A DNA stretch of 64,000 nucleotides, from the NCBI GenBank assembly GCA_021841935.1, contig JAKCDL010000004.1, forward strand, positions 106,407 through 170,406. Direction: 5' to 3'. The notes beneath the pieces were generated by a model. That model saw only the letters and a program-made list of their open reading frames with translations, did not search any database and was not told the origin of the DNA. Both the position numbers and the translations under genes were made by a program. Shown here in pieces: positions 27,912-37,324 of this stretch. The DNA comes from Actinomycetes bacterium. Lineage in GTDB: Bacteria > Actinomycetota > Acidimicrobiia > Acidimicrobiales > Acidimicrobiaceae. Every line of letters starts with the position of its first letter. The stretch's first letter is position 1.

Positions 27912-28847
27912 GTGACGTACGGTTCTAAAGTAACAGGTTGGGGTACCGCTCTACCAGAAAAAATTGTGACCAACGCCGACTTCGAAGCACGGCTTGACAC
28001 GAACGATGCCTGGATTACAGAGCGAACAGGAATTCGTGAGCGGCGATTTGGTGGAACCACTTCGTCTCTAGCTGTCGAAGCAGGGCGCAATGCGATCAAG
28101 AGTGCTGGCCTTGAACCAGAGGATATCGACCTATTGATTCTCTCGACTACGACGCCCGATCAGACCGTTCCTGCAACTGCATCAGTGGTTCAAGCCGAAC
28201 TCGGTCTTAGGTGTGGCGGTTTCGATATAAATGCAGCTTGCGCCGGCTTCGTCTATGCGATGGTGGTGGCAAATTCGATGATCAAAACTGGCATACGACG
28301 AATTCTGGTAATTGGATCTGATACTTTGAGCAAGATCACCGACCAAGAAGATCGATCGACAGCGGTATTGTTCGCAGACGGTGCCGGTGCCATTGTAATG
28401 GAACAGACCACATCCGAAGAAAATGCCTTCTTTGGATGGGACTTAGGACTAGATGGATCGTTAGTTCCGATTCTCTACTGTGACCACGGCGATTATCTAA
28501 AGATGGAGGGGCGAGAGGTCTTCAAAAAAGCCGTTCTATCCATGGTCTCGTCGGCAAAGAATGCAATGGAACGCTCTGGGGTCACCGCCGATCAAATCTC
28601 TCTCGTAGTACCCCATCAAGCCAATCTCAGAATTATCGAAGCTGCACTAAATCGTCTAGAGATCCCAATCGAAAAGGCGGCGATCGTACTTCACAAGACC
28701 GGCAATACCTCATCAGGATCGATTCCATTAGCTCTTGGAAGTGCGGCGGACGACGGAAGACTAAAAGACGGAGACTACGTACTCTTCTGTGGCTTCGGCG
28801 CCGGAATGACATGGTCTGCCGCTGTAATCAAGTGGGTATCGCAGTAA
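27912..28847 (+). CDS. fabH: 3-oxoacyl-ACP synthase III
   Basis: FabH condenses acyl-CoA with malonyl-ACP to start fatty acid chains. The triad is visible: Cys in NAACAGFVYAM (about residue 112), His in VPHQANLRII (about 235) and Asn in HKTGNTSSGSIP (about 265). The end FCGFGAGMTWSA is the family's C-terminal motif. It starts with GTG immediately after the fabD stop and ends right against fabG, so the three are co-translated. The 311-residue length is close to that of E. coli FabH. Confidence 0.96.
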   Translation: MTYGSKVTGWGTALPEKIVTNADFEARLDTNDAWITERTGIRERRFGGTTSSLAVEAGRNAIKSAGLEPEDIDLLILSTTTPDQTVPATASVVQAELGLRCGGFDINAACAGFVYAMVVANSMIKTGIRRILVIGSDTLSKITDQEDRSTAVLFADGAGAIVMEQTTSEENAFFGWDLGLDGSLVPILYCDHGDYLKMEGREVFKKAVLSMVSSAKNAMERSGVTADQISLVVPHQANLRIIEAALNRLEIPIEKAAIVLHKTGNTSSGSIPLALGSAADDGRLKDGDYVLFCGFGAGMTWSAAVIKWVSQ

Positions 28848-29579
28848 ATGACGCAAAGAGTTGCATTTATTACCGGTGGATCGACTGGAATCGGACAAGC
28901 CTGTGCTCTAGATCTATTAGAGGCTGGTCACAAAGTAGCGGTAACCTATCGTTCTCGTCGCATAGATCCCGCAATAGAGCAAAAGTGGGGAGATCAACTT
29001 TTTCAAGTTGCTTGCGACGTTGCAGATGCTTCATCGATCGATAGCGCCGTAAAGCAAGTTGAAGAGAAGTTCGGCGCTGTCGAGATACTCGTTGTAAATG
29101 CTGGAATCACGGCCGACACTCTTCTTCTTCGAATGGATGAAGAGCAATTCGATAAGGTCATCGATACCAACCTCAAAGGTGCATTCCTGCTTACAAAACG
29201 AGTCCTACCTCAGATGGTTCGAGGACGCTGGGGTCGCCTGATCTACGTTTCATCGGTGATAGCTGGAATGGGTGCTCCCGGCCAAGCAAATTATGCGGCA
29301 TCGAAGGCCGGACTCATAGGCTTTGCCCGATCTGTGGCCCGGGAAGTTGCCACACGCAACATTACCGCAAACGTCATCGCTCCCGGAGCCGTTGCAACCG
29401 CCATGACTGAAGGGCTAAGTGAAAAGCGGATGGAGGAGATGGAGGGGGCAATTCCAATGCGAAGAGTAGCTCAGCCATCGGACATCTCGGGAATAGTAGA
29501 CTTTTTATCTTCAGAAAGATCAAATTACGTCACAGGAACTTTAATTCCTGTCGACGGCGGCCTCTCTATGGGGTTCTAG
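28848..29579 (+). CDS. fabG: 3-oxoacyl-ACP reductase
   Basis: This 243-residue short-chain dehydrogenase reduces 3-oxoacyl-ACP with NADPH. It shows the cofactor motif TGGSTGIGQ, NAG in LVVNAGIT, the catalytic Ser in VSSVIAG, Tyr/Lys in YAASKAG, and the PG motif in VIAPGAVATAMTE. Its position between fabH and acpP makes the fatty acid role secure. The ATG follows the fabH stop without a gap. Confidence 0.95.
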   Translation: MTQRVAFITGGSTGIGQACALDLLEAGHKVAVTYRSRRIDPAIEQKWGDQLFQVACDVADASSIDSAVKQVEEKFGAVEILVVNAGITADTLLLRMDEEQFDKVIDTNLKGAFLLTKRVLPQMVRGRWGRLIYVSSVIAGMGAPGQANYAASKAGLIGFARSVAREVATRNITANVIAPGAVATAMTEGLSEKRMEEMEGAIPMRRVAQPSDISGIVDFLSSERSNYVTGTLIPVDGGLSMGF

Positions 29580-29689
29580 TCAGAGACAAAATTCGACTAG
29601 CATTTACCCGGTTACGTTTTTGAATATTTCAACGACGTAGGAGTCGGGCCAAGCAATTGGCACTTATTAGTTACGAGAAAAGGATACAA

Positions 29690-29932
29690 ATGGACGACGC
29701 AGCGTTGTTTGATCAGTTCAAGGCATGTGCCGTAAAGGTACTAGGCGTAGACGGCGATAAGGTCGTTCCTGAAGCAAACTTTGCCGATGACCTTGATGCC
29801 GACAGTCTCGACATAGTCGAGCTCGTAATGGAGCTCGAGGACTCCTTCTCGATCAAAGTTGATGAATCAGAACTCGAGGGCGTCGACACCGTCGGTGCAG
29901 CCTTCGATCTTGTAAAGGGCAAGCTTGCATGA
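29690..29932 (+). CDS. acpP: Acyl carrier protein
   Basis: This small acidic protein carries growing acyl chains on 4'-phosphopantetheine attached to the Ser of DADSLDIVEL. I place the start at ATG 29690 (80 residues), after AAAGGA; the upstream TTG at 29657 would add 11 basic residues atypical of ACP. Four helices and the acidic helix II (LDIVELVMELEDSF) are as expected. The stop overlaps fabF by 4 bases (ATGA). Confidence 0.95.
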   Translation: MDDAALFDQFKACAVKVLGVDGDKVVPEANFADDLDADSLDIVELVMELEDSFSIKVDESELEGVDTVGAAFDLVKGKLA

Positions 29933-31131
29933 AATTAGGTTGGTCTGCTGATGGTGAAGCAATTGAATCACCATTTCAGGTTGCAATTACTGGCGTTGGC
30001 GTCCTCTCGTCGGTTGGTATAGGAAAAGATGCTTTTTGGAGTGGGATTCTCAAATCCACTTACAGCGGATCCCGCCTAATCGACGACTTCGATCCGGCAC
30101 AGTACATGAACGTCAAAGAAGCACGACGCGCTGACCGCTATAACCAACTAGGTTTGGCGGCATCGATGCTCGCAATGGAAGATGCTGGCAATCCTGAAGT
30201 CAATCCTGCCAAGGCGGGCGTCTGGATGGGCACTGGAGTAGGCGGACTAACTACTCTTGAGGCCCAGATCCTAATCTGCCACGGTCGTGGACCAGATAGA
30301 GTTTCGCCCTTCTTGGTGCCAATGATGATGGCCAACTCCAATGCGGCAACGATCTCGATGAAGTTTGGCTTTACCAACACTTGCCAAACAACCGCAACCG
30401 CCTGTGCCGCCGGTACTCAAGCGATCGGAAATGCAGCTCGTGAAATATCCTCTGGTCGAGCTACCATAATGCTCGCCGGAGGAGCAGAGGTGGCAACCAC
30501 CCCAACAGCAATTGCCGGCTTCGACAACATGACCGCAGCCTCGCCCACCGCAATTTCGCGCCCATTTGATGCTGAACGTAACGGATTTGTTATGGCTGAG
30601 GGAGCTGCAGTGGTAGTTCTCGAAGAACTCGGCCACGCTTTGGCTCGAGGCGCTCACGTCTACGCAATACTCGCAGGTTATGGATCCAACGCGGATGCAC
30701 ACCACATTACCGCACCAGCACCGCACGGCTCTGGTGCGATAGCTTGTATGGAGGCGGCTCTCGATGATGCAGGCCTATCGCCAAGCGCTATAGCTCACGT
30801 CAACGCTCATGGAACATCGACGCCGCTAAATGATAGAGGTGAAGCAGAGGCTATCGAAAAGGTCTTCGGGGCAACTCGTCCTCCCGTCACGTCCATCAAG
30901 GGAGCACTTGGCCACACCTTGGGGGCCGCTGGCGCAATCGAAGCCGTCGCTGCATGTCTAACCTTCGAAAATGGGATCATTCCACCCACGGCTAACACCG
31001 TGAATATTGATCCTGAAATGAATATCGACGTTGTTATCGGCGAACCACGTAAGCTCGGTGCTGGCGCTATCATTTCAAATTCGTTTGGTTTTGGCGGACA
31101 CAACGGTTCCTTGGTATTTACAAGGCAATAG
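29929..31131 (+). CDS. fabF: 3-oxoacyl-ACP synthase II
   Basis: FabF elongates acyl-ACP by condensation with malonyl-ACP. The catalytic Cys is in TTATACAAGTQAIG (about residue 155), and the two His residues are in NAHGTSTPLND and GALGHTLGAAGAIEA, with NSFGFGGHN near the end. The 400-residue length is normal. It closes the fab operon and is followed by a strong terminator. Confidence 0.96.
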   Translation: MKLGWSADGEAIESPFQVAITGVGVLSSVGIGKDAFWSGILKSTYSGSRLIDDFDPAQYMNVKEARRADRYNQLGLAASMLAMEDAGNPEVNPAKAGVWMGTGVGGLTTLEAQILICHGRGPDRVSPFLVPMMMANSNAATISMKFGFTNTCQTTATACAAGTQAIGNAAREISSGRATIMLAGGAEVATTPTAIAGFDNMTAASPTAISRPFDAERNGFVMAEGAAVVVLEELGHALARGAHVYAILAGYGSNADAHHITAPAPHGSGAIACMEAALDDAGLSPSAIAHVNAHGTSTPLNDRGEAEAIEKVFGATRPPVTSIKGALGHTLGAAGAIEAVAACLTFENGIIPPTANTVNIDPEMNIDVVIGEPRKLGAGAIISNSFGFGGHNGSLVFTRQ

Positions 31132-31193
31132 GTCACGGTACGCAAAAACGCGCTTTGAATTAATTGCCGGATTAATAACTGGATCAAATATCG

Positions 31194-31231
31194 AAAGAAC
31201 GGTGGGACTCGTTTAAGTCCCACCGTTCTTT
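31194..31231 (+). terminator. Rho-independent terminator of the fab operon
   Basis: Arms AAAGAACGGTGGGACT (31194-31209) and AGTCCCACCGTTCTTT (31216-31231) form a 16-bp perfect stem ending in a T-run (TTCTTTTTAT), about 60 bases after fabF. Confidence 0.92.
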
Positions 31232-31328
31232 TTATACAAGATGAAGGGGCATAATTAAATCTGCCATAGCGTTAACGAGTTGGAAAGCAACACGGTTACT
31301 CTTATCGCTAACGGACGGACTTAGACTA

Positions 31329-33038
31329 GTGAACTCTGAAACAGGTAGTGAAGGCACATTTGACGACAGCAAAGTCGGTTCATTTTCAGAAGTTGGACCA
31401 TGGAAGGTGGATCCGGATAAGTTACTGTGGCTCCCGCAAGTTGAATCTCTACGTCAGCGAAATGCAGATTCGATTCCGCGGCTTATAAAGCGACAACTCC
31501 TACCTCCGGGCGCTCGAGTCGTAAAGGTTGGATGGCACCTCGGAAAAGCACTGCTCATGTGGAGGATCTTTGAGCGACCGCAAGGCAATCCAACGTCACG
31601 AGAAGGCCTATCGAAGAGACTCAAGGTAGCCTTTGAGATCCTCGGACCGACTTATGTAAAGCTTGGCCAGATCATCTCTTCAGGAGAAGGTATCTTTCCA
31701 CCTGAACTCGTAACTGAATTCAAAGAGCTAAGAGACAAGGTTACGCCCGAGCCATTCGATCGCGTAAGGCGTACAATTGAGCAGGACCTTGGGGCAACGA
31801 TAGAAGAGGTCTTCTCCAACTTCAATCCCGTTGCCATAGCCTCTGCTTCAATCGCACAAGTTTATCTTGCAACCCTTCGAACTGGCGAAGAAGTGGTCGT
31901 AAAAGTTCAACGAAGCACAGTATCGGAATTTGTAAAGCGTGATTTGGCAGCCATGGCATGGTTTTCGCCTGCACTTGTTGGCAGAATCCCCGTTGCCGCG
32001 CTTGCTAACCCACCGGCCCTCGTAGATCTCTTCGCAGAGACGATCGTCGAAGAGCTCGACTTTAGGCTTGAGGCCGCAAACATGCTCGACATAGCGCGAA
32101 TTCTAGCCGAAACCGAGCAGCGATCTATAGTGGTACCGCGACCCCATCCTCGCTACGTAACCAAGAGGGTGATGGTTATGCAGCGACTAAAAGGATTCTC
32201 CTGGGACGACGCCGAGGGAATGCGAAATGCCGGAATTGACACCTCTAAGGTGCTCAGGGCCGCACTCGTTGCCTTCATGGAAGGTGCAGTCCTCTACGGA
32301 GTATTCCACGGCGACCTACACGGCGGGAATCTAATGGTTCAAGAAGACGGCAAGGTAGCGCTACTTGACTACGGGATCACCGGGCGACTTGGCGAATTCA
32401 AACGCCTCGCCTTCCTTAGGCTACTTCTAGGCGGGACGATAAACGACATAAAGATGCAGACGTCAGCACTTCGTGACCTAGGTGCGCTACCACAGGACAC
32501 GGACATTGAAGCCGTCATTAGCGACCTTGGCCTAGACAAGCCAGCCAAGGATCCGACAACTATGACTCCAGATGAACTAACAAAAGAGATTCGCGAACTT
32601 ACAAAAGCGCTCCTAGGTTATGGGGCACGACTTCCAAAAGAGCTCATGCTCTTCATAAAGAACATGATCTTTCTTGACGCTTCACTTGCCCGCCTAGCTC
32701 CAGATGTAGATCTCTTCGCTGAAATTATGTTCCTGGCGACCTACTTTACCAACAAACACGGCGCCCGTATCGCAGCTGAAGTAGGGATCGACCCGCGAGA
32801 GAGAGCCGTGGACCTCGATGGAGTCAGAGGCAGTTTGGGCCTCGATGCCGAGACCGAAGCGATCACCTATCGCGAGCTTAGACAACGCCGCGAGACCATC
32901 AGGACTCGGATGGAGGAGAATGCTAAGCGCAACTCTAGACGCGCCGAGAATAGAACGGCACTTTCGAGGGTAACAAAGACAACTTCCAAAGCACTGCGTA
33001 GCGCAGCTGGTGCTGCTCAAAAGTTAGCCAAGAGGTAA
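31329..33038 (+). CDS. ABC1 (UbiB/AarF) family atypical kinase
   Basis: This 569-residue protein has the UbiB-family hallmarks: LGPTYVKLGQIIS (the KxGQ motif), ASASIAQVYLA (Ala-rich nucleotide loop), VVVKVQR (Lys), HGDLHGGNL (catalytic loop) and LLDYGITG (DFG-like). The family supports quinone or isoprenoid lipid metabolism; with a menC-like gene in the window, a menaquinone link is possible but not shown. The tail (about 520-569) is very basic. The C-terminus lacks the obvious twin transmembrane helices of E. coli UbiB. Start is GTG 31329. Confidence 0.9.
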   Translation: MNSETGSEGTFDDSKVGSFSEVGPWKVDPDKLLWLPQVESLRQRNADSIPRLIKRQLLPPGARVVKVGWHLGKALLMWRIFERPQGNPTSREGLSKRLKVAFEILGPTYVKLGQIISSGEGIFPPELVTEFKELRDKVTPEPFDRVRRTIEQDLGATIEEVFSNFNPVAIASASIAQVYLATLRTGEEVVVKVQRSTVSEFVKRDLAAMAWFSPALVGRIPVAALANPPALVDLFAETIVEELDFRLEAANMLDIARILAETEQRSIVVPRPHPRYVTKRVMVMQRLKGFSWDDAEGMRNAGIDTSKVLRAALVAFMEGAVLYGVFHGDLHGGNLMVQEDGKVALLDYGITGRLGEFKRLAFLRLLLGGTINDIKMQTSALRDLGALPQDTDIEAVISDLGLDKPAKDPTTMTPDELTKEIRELTKALLGYGARLPKELMLFIKNMIFLDASLARLAPDVDLFAEIMFLATYFTNKHGARIAAEVGIDPRERAVDLDGVRGSLGLDAETEAITYRELRQRRETIRTRMEENAKRNSRRAENRTALSRVTKTTSKALRSAAGAAQKLAKR

Positions 33039-33055
33039 CCAGCAGAGATGAAGAG

Positions 33056-33087
33056 GAGCTATGGCTTCTAAGTGGAATCCATAGCTC
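33056..33087 (+). terminator. Hairpin after the ABC1 gene
   Basis: Arms GAGCTATGG (33056-33064) and CCATAGCTC (33079-33087) pair perfectly, with a further TTC/GAA after one mismatch. No T-run follows, so it may be a processing or leader structure rather than a terminator. Confidence 0.45.
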
Positions 33088-33159
33088 ACTGCGAAGCTAC
33101 TTATTCACCTAGACGAAGTAACGTTAAAGCAGAATGTTTTCAACTAGGAGTCGAATTCC

Positions 33160-34065
33160 TTGCACATGGATATGAATATGGGTCTTTTGACCCTTCACGC
33201 AGGATTCTTCGTGAAGTACATAGTCGAGGGCTGGTCGTTAGGTTTCCCTACTTCGTTTCTTTCAATCTTCATACCGTCCTTGCTCTATGTTCGCGGTTTT
33301 ACTCGCGTTACTAGCGAGAACCACGGTAGGCCTGTAATGTTTGCCGGTGGCATGGCAATTCTTACGATATCTCTGAACTCGCCAATGATGTTCTGGTCAA
33401 TGGCCTACCTCTGGGTTCACGCCTTAATTCATGTTTTAGTAATGATCGTGGCTCCACCGCTCATAGCCGGTTCTCGGCCGTGGAAGGCGATATGGGCAGG
33501 AATACCTAGCTCCATAAGGTCGGCGGTTTGGTTCCACAACATCGCAAAGGTATCAAAGAGTATCTTCACCTTCATCTCCTATCCAAGGATTGCTCTTCTT
33601 TACTTCGTTGCGACAATGTGGGTTTGGTTCATACCGTCGATGATGAGCTTTGCCCTCTCTTCACAACTTGGAATGCAACTTATGCACTTCACCTTTGTAA
33701 CCTCAGGAATGTCGTTCTTTATCAATATGGTCGACTCTGATCCTTACGTAAGTAGGGTTACATCACCGATAAGCCGCCTGCTGCAGATACTAGGAGCTGG
33801 AGTCGCAAGTTGGCTAGCGGCTATGTTTCTTACATTTTCTTCGCCACTATATCCCGAGTACGCCGCTACCTCAATTAGAACCCTCTCGGCCCTTGGAGAT
33901 CAGCAAATCGCAGCTTCAATCATCTGGGTTTTGTGCATGGAACCATTCTTTTACACTGGCTACTACAACATCAAGTTGTTCTTAGCCCGCGCCGATGACG
34001 CGGCTGATAAGGGCATTGCATTTGATCCATTCAAACCATGGGTAAAGAATCAGTCCAAGGCATAA
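33160..34065 (+). CDS. CtaG-like (caa3-type) cytochrome c oxidase assembly protein
   Basis: This 301-residue polytopic membrane protein has about seven transmembrane helices and the caa3_CtaG family pattern, including HALIHVLVMIVAPPLIA with paired His, AYLWVHALIH, and MQLMHFTFVTSGMSFF. The family assists copper-site assembly of heme-copper oxidases. It starts at TTG 33160, 9 bases after AGGAG; the N-terminus HMDMNMG is Met/His-rich and could touch copper. A paralogue follows after about 60 bases, so the two probably act together. Confidence 0.85.
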   Translation: MHMDMNMGLLTLHAGFFVKYIVEGWSLGFPTSFLSIFIPSLLYVRGFTRVTSENHGRPVMFAGGMAILTISLNSPMMFWSMAYLWVHALIHVLVMIVAPPLIAGSRPWKAIWAGIPSSIRSAVWFHNIAKVSKSIFTFISYPRIALLYFVATMWVWFIPSMMSFALSSQLGMQLMHFTFVTSGMSFFINMVDSDPYVSRVTSPISRLLQILGAGVASWLAAMFLTFSSPLYPEYAATSIRTLSALGDQQIAASIIWVLCMEPFFYTGYYNIKLFLARADDAADKGIAFDPFKPWVKNQSKA

Positions 34066-34129
34066 AAAGAGGCCATTTGTTTTAGAGCCAAGCATTGGCT
34101 AGTCTCGGTTCGGAAGGAGTTTGGCCACC

Positions 34130-35002
34130 ATGAATATGAACCGCGTCGCAGATCCATACTCCCTAAGCTTTATCCTCACGGGGTGGCAGTGGGGACCGTT
34201 CCCGCTACTTGTCTTCTTGTTTTCGATAGCGGCGATCTATCTGTATCTAAAGGGATACAAGATACAACGAGCAAAAAACCACCGTTGGCCAGTAGGAAGA
34301 GTTGTCTCGTTTATATCCGGGATCGCAACGCTTGACATTGCCCTTCAAAGCTCAGTTGCTTACTTAGTAAACATCAACTTTGTCGCACATATCGTTCAAC
34401 ACTTACTACTGATGATCGTATCGCCGGCCCTCTTGGCGCTATCAAATCCGTCGACGATGATCCTCCAGACAGCACCAAAACGTTACCGGCAGCTGTGGTC
34501 CAAGGTTCTCCACTCTCCTGTCTTTGTTGCCGTGACAAATCCAATAACAACGTGGTTTACCTACTACGGAGTGATGTGGATCTTTTACAACTCATCGTTA
34601 ATCAAGACAGCCATGGAAAATATGTTCATCATGGACATCTTCAATATCGCATTCTTCTTTGCCTCGACTTGCTTCTGGTGGCCACTCATCTCGAAGGACC
34701 CGATAATGCACTTCAAGATGAACTATGGATTCAAGCTACTCACATTAGGTATCGGAGTTCCCTTTGAGTCGTTCTTAGGCGTAGCAATCATGAGCAGGAA
34801 GACTTCGCTAGCGCCAATGTATAGCCTCTCGCAGATACACGCCGGCGGCGAGGCTCTTTGGATCATCAGTGAAGTCGTCATATTCGTAGGGATAGTACCG
34901 GTATTTGTTGATTGGATTCGCGCAGAGGAGCGAAAGGCACGACGAATCGACCGAGAACTTTACGGTTCAGAGATAACGCAAGGCGACTCTGTCGGTGGAT
35001 AA
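34130..35002 (+). CDS. CtaG-like oxidase assembly protein, second copy
   Basis: This paralogue of the preceding gene has the same helix pattern and matching motifs: VAHIVQHLLLMIVSPALLA, and FWWPLISKDP in place of the first copy's FINMVDSDP. The start is set at ATG 34130 (290 residues), 10 bases after GGAAGGAG; the TTG at 34121 is too close to that site. The C-terminus is a charged tail after the last helix (RAEERKARRIDREL). Sequence identity to copy one looks low, suggesting old duplication or a heterodimer. No oxidase structural gene is in the window. Confidence 0.83.
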   Translation: MNMNRVADPYSLSFILTGWQWGPFPLLVFLFSIAAIYLYLKGYKIQRAKNHRWPVGRVVSFISGIATLDIALQSSVAYLVNINFVAHIVQHLLLMIVSPALLALSNPSTMILQTAPKRYRQLWSKVLHSPVFVAVTNPITTWFTYYGVMWIFYNSSLIKTAMENMFIMDIFNIAFFFASTCFWWPLISKDPIMHFKMNYGFKLLTLGIGVPFESFLGVAIMSRKTSLAPMYSLSQIHAGGEALWIISEVVIFVGIVPVFVDWIRAEERKARRIDRELYGSEITQGDSVGG

Positions 35003-35027
35003 CAGATTTAGCTAAGGAGATCTGATC

Positions 35028-35324
35028 TTAGAAATTAGGGACTTGCGGACGTCTCCGTGCGTGCATGTGCTTGTGGTCTGGTATCTGCCTCATCAACTCA
35101 TCGATAAAGAAGGGCTTTTCTTCAAAGTACTTTTTCGCCTCAGTCGCCAAAACCTCTCGCATAGACGCCACTTCACCATCGGTCAAATCAACTCTATGGT
35201 CCCTGAGAACGACCATCGGAAGATCGCAAGAAGCGCACATCGCAACGAAGAAGTTATCGTCTTCAAAAAGCCACGGTGTGATTCGCTCCTCAGAGCAAAG
35301 TTCGCAATTTGCGTCCTTAGCCAT
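35028..35324 (-). CDS. Small HIT-like protein with two CxxC pairs
   Basis: This 98-residue protein shows CELC at residues 7-10, CASC at 31-34 and a C-terminal DHKHMHARRR, which matches the H-x-H-x-H pattern of histidine triad proteins. The Cys pairs suggest a zinc site. It looks like a short HIT-type nucleotide-binding protein; the exact function is unknown. Its ATG overlaps the trpA stop by 8 bases (ATGGCTAA), so it is the last gene of the trpCFBA operon and is translationally coupled. A role linked to tryptophan metabolism is only a guess. Confidence 0.8.
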   Translation of the reverse strand: MAKDANCELCSEERITPWLFEDDNFFVAMCASCDLPMVVLRDHRVDLTDGEVASMREVLATEAKKYFEEKPFFIDELMRQIPDHKHMHARRRPQVPNF

Positions 35325-36126
35325 CGATCTCGTCTAGCCCCTCGCGAAGCGAAGATATGAAATCATATGCTCCTTGGGGTCCCCCGCCTTCAATCAAAAG
35401 TTTGACCAATGCCGAGCCCACTATTACTCCGTCAGCGATCTTTCCGACAGTTCGAGCTTGATCCTTGTTAGAGATTCCGATACCAATCAGCACCGGCCGA
35501 TCTGTGACAGCCTTCAGTCTGGTAGCGATCGTTGAAGCACTCTCCTCTAGGGTCGTTCGAACGCCCGTCACGCCCATCAAACCTATCCCATAGACGAACC
35601 CTCGAGATCGATCTGAGATCTCCTTGGCTCGGGCATCACTTGTCACTGGAGAGACCAACATGACATTGTCGATATCCTTTGAAGCGGCGTAGTTAGACCA
35701 CTCTTCACTCTCTTCTAGCGGAAGATCTGGAAAGATGGTTCCACTAATCTTCGCCTCTGAAAGCCATCCCCCAAAGCGCTCGATACCGGCGTGAAATAGA
35801 AGGTTGCAGTAGGTCATAACGACCAAGGGCACATCAAAGGACTCTGAAGATAGCTCATTGAGCAGAGATAACGGGGTTACCTTCCTATTTAGCGCCATCG
35901 TAGATGCAGCTTGAATTATTGGGCCGTCCATTATTGGATCCGAAAATGGTATTCCCACTTCAATAGCGTCAGCGCCAGCGGCGGCAACGTGATGAAGGGT
36001 ATCTATCCACTCAGGCGAATAACCAGCAGTAACATACGGTACCAATATCTTGCGTCCGCTAGATCTAGCTTTACGTAAGTGCCTCTCAAGCGATCCGTAC
36101 GACTCCACAGTTAACTTCCTATTCAA
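35317..36126 (-). CDS. trpA: Tryptophan synthase alpha subunit
   Basis: TrpA cleaves indole-3-glycerol phosphate and passes indole to TrpB. The 269-residue TIM barrel shows VEVGIPFSDPIMDG with the catalytic Glu (VGIPFSDP region), GTIFPDLPLEE with the catalytic Asp, and IGIGISNKDQA near the phosphate site. It lies 13 bases after trpB in trpC-trpF-trpB-trpA. Its stop overlaps the start of a small HIT-like gene. Confidence 0.96.
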   Translation of the reverse strand: MNRKLTVESYGSLERHLRKARSSGRKILVPYVTAGYSPEWIDTLHHVAAAGADAIEVGIPFSDPIMDGPIIQAASTMALNRKVTPLSLLNELSSESFDVPLVVMTYCNLLFHAGIERFGGWLSEAKISGTIFPDLPLEESEEWSNYAASKDIDNVMLVSPVTSDARAKEISDRSRGFVYGIGLMGVTGVRTTLEESASTIATRLKAVTDRPVLIGIGISNKDQARTVGKIADGVIVGSALVKLLIEGGGPQGAYDFISSLREGLDEIDG

Positions 36127-36139
36127 AATGATATGTAAC

Positions 36140-37324
36140 TTACTTGAGATAACCTAGTATCTTCGCCACCTGCTCGGAGTCTTTGTCTCCACGCCCTGAC
36201 ATAGTCAACAAGACGCTAGAGCCATGTGGAATCTCTCGACCAGCTTCTCGAAAGAGATAGGCCAATGCGTGAGCTGGTTCTAGAGCTGGAATGATTCCTT
36301 CGCTTCTGGAGCATCGCTGAAAGGCATCGAGAACCTCTTGGTCGTTGACTGTAGCATAGGTTGCCCGACCAATTTGAGCTAGATGAGCATGCTCGGGGCC
36401 AACTCCAGGGTAGTCAAGGCCAGCTGAGATTGAATGGGCCTCCTCTAGCTGACCAAACTCATCCTGAATAAATTGCGAACGCATACCATGAATAACCCCA
36501 AGAACACCTCTACCGATCGCAGCGCCACCCTCTGGTTCAACGCCAACGATCTTTGAATCCGTCTCAACGAATGCAGTGAAGGTACCTATGGCATTGGAAC
36601 CTCCACCGACACATGCGATGACGTAGTCGGGCGAGAGTTGATATTCGTCGAGTAGCTGTGCCTTGGCCTCATCACCAATTACTCTTTGAAATTGGCGGAC
36701 CATATATGGATATGGGTGTGGCCCCATCGCAGAACCGATGCAGTAGTGAGTATCTTCAACGCACGCTACCCACTCTCGCATGGCTTCATTTATCGCGTCT
36801 TTCAATGTTCGCGAACCAGATTTCACCGCAATCACATCGGCGCCGAGTAACTTCATGCGAAAGACATTCAACGCCTGTCTCTCGGTATCGACCTCACCCA
36901 TGTAGACAGTGCACTTCAATCCAAGTAGTGCTGCCGCTGTTGCAGTAGCAACTCCATGCTGACCGGCACCGGTCTCAGCTATCATGCGACTCTTTCCCAT
37001 GCGCTTCGTGAGGAGTGCTTGTCCGATCACATTGTTGATCTTGTGCGAACCCGTGTGATTGAGGTCTTCTCGCTTTAAGTAAAGATCGACGCCTAATTCA
37101 CGCGACAAGTTATGGCACTTGGTTATCGGTGACGGCCTTCCTCCATAGCTACGTAGGATTTCGCGATAGGTAGCCATAAAGACTGGATCAGAAGTCGCTT
37201 CGCTAAATACCTCTTCGAGCTCTGAGAGTGCGGCCATCAACGACTCTGGAACATAGCGGCCACCAAATGGCCCAAACTTTCCATCGAAGTCGGCCGATAA
37301 ATCTACCTCGTGGTCGACTGTCAA
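36140..37324 (-). CDS. trpB: Tryptophan synthase beta subunit
   Basis: TrpB joins indole and serine with PLP. The PLP Lys is in HTGSHKINN (about residue 90), the phosphate-binding loop is CVGGGSNAIG, and GRYVPESL opens the fold. I set the start at TTG 37324 (394 residues): GGGAGGA lies 6 bases upstream and the codon overlaps the trpF stop as TTGA. The TTG at 37339 would add five residues and lies within the ribosome binding site. The length is normal for TrpB1. Confidence 0.96.
   Translation of the reverse strand: MTVDHEVDLSADFDGKFGPFGGRYVPESLMAALSELEEVFSEATSDPVFMATYREILRSYGGRPSPITKCHNLSRELGVDLYLKREDLNHTGSHKINNVIGQALLTKRMGKSRMIAETGAGQHGVATATAAALLGLKCTVYMGEVDTERQALNVFRMKLLGADVIAVKSGSRTLKDAINEAMREWVACVEDTHYCIGSAMGPHPYPYMVRQFQRVIGDEAKAQLLDEYQLSPDYVIACVGGGSNAIGTFTAFVETDSKIVGVEPEGGAAIGRGVLGVIHGMRSQFIQDEFGQLEEAHSISAGLDYPGVGPEHAHLAQIGRATYATVNDQEVLDAFQRCSRSEGIIPALEPAHALAYLFREAGREIPHGSSVLLTMSGRGDKDSEQVAKILGYLK

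Noticed and set aside
30271..30726. 151-residue minus-strand frame with many Cys
   Set aside because: It lies wholly within fabF, which has all catalytic motifs; the Cys content is a codon artefact.
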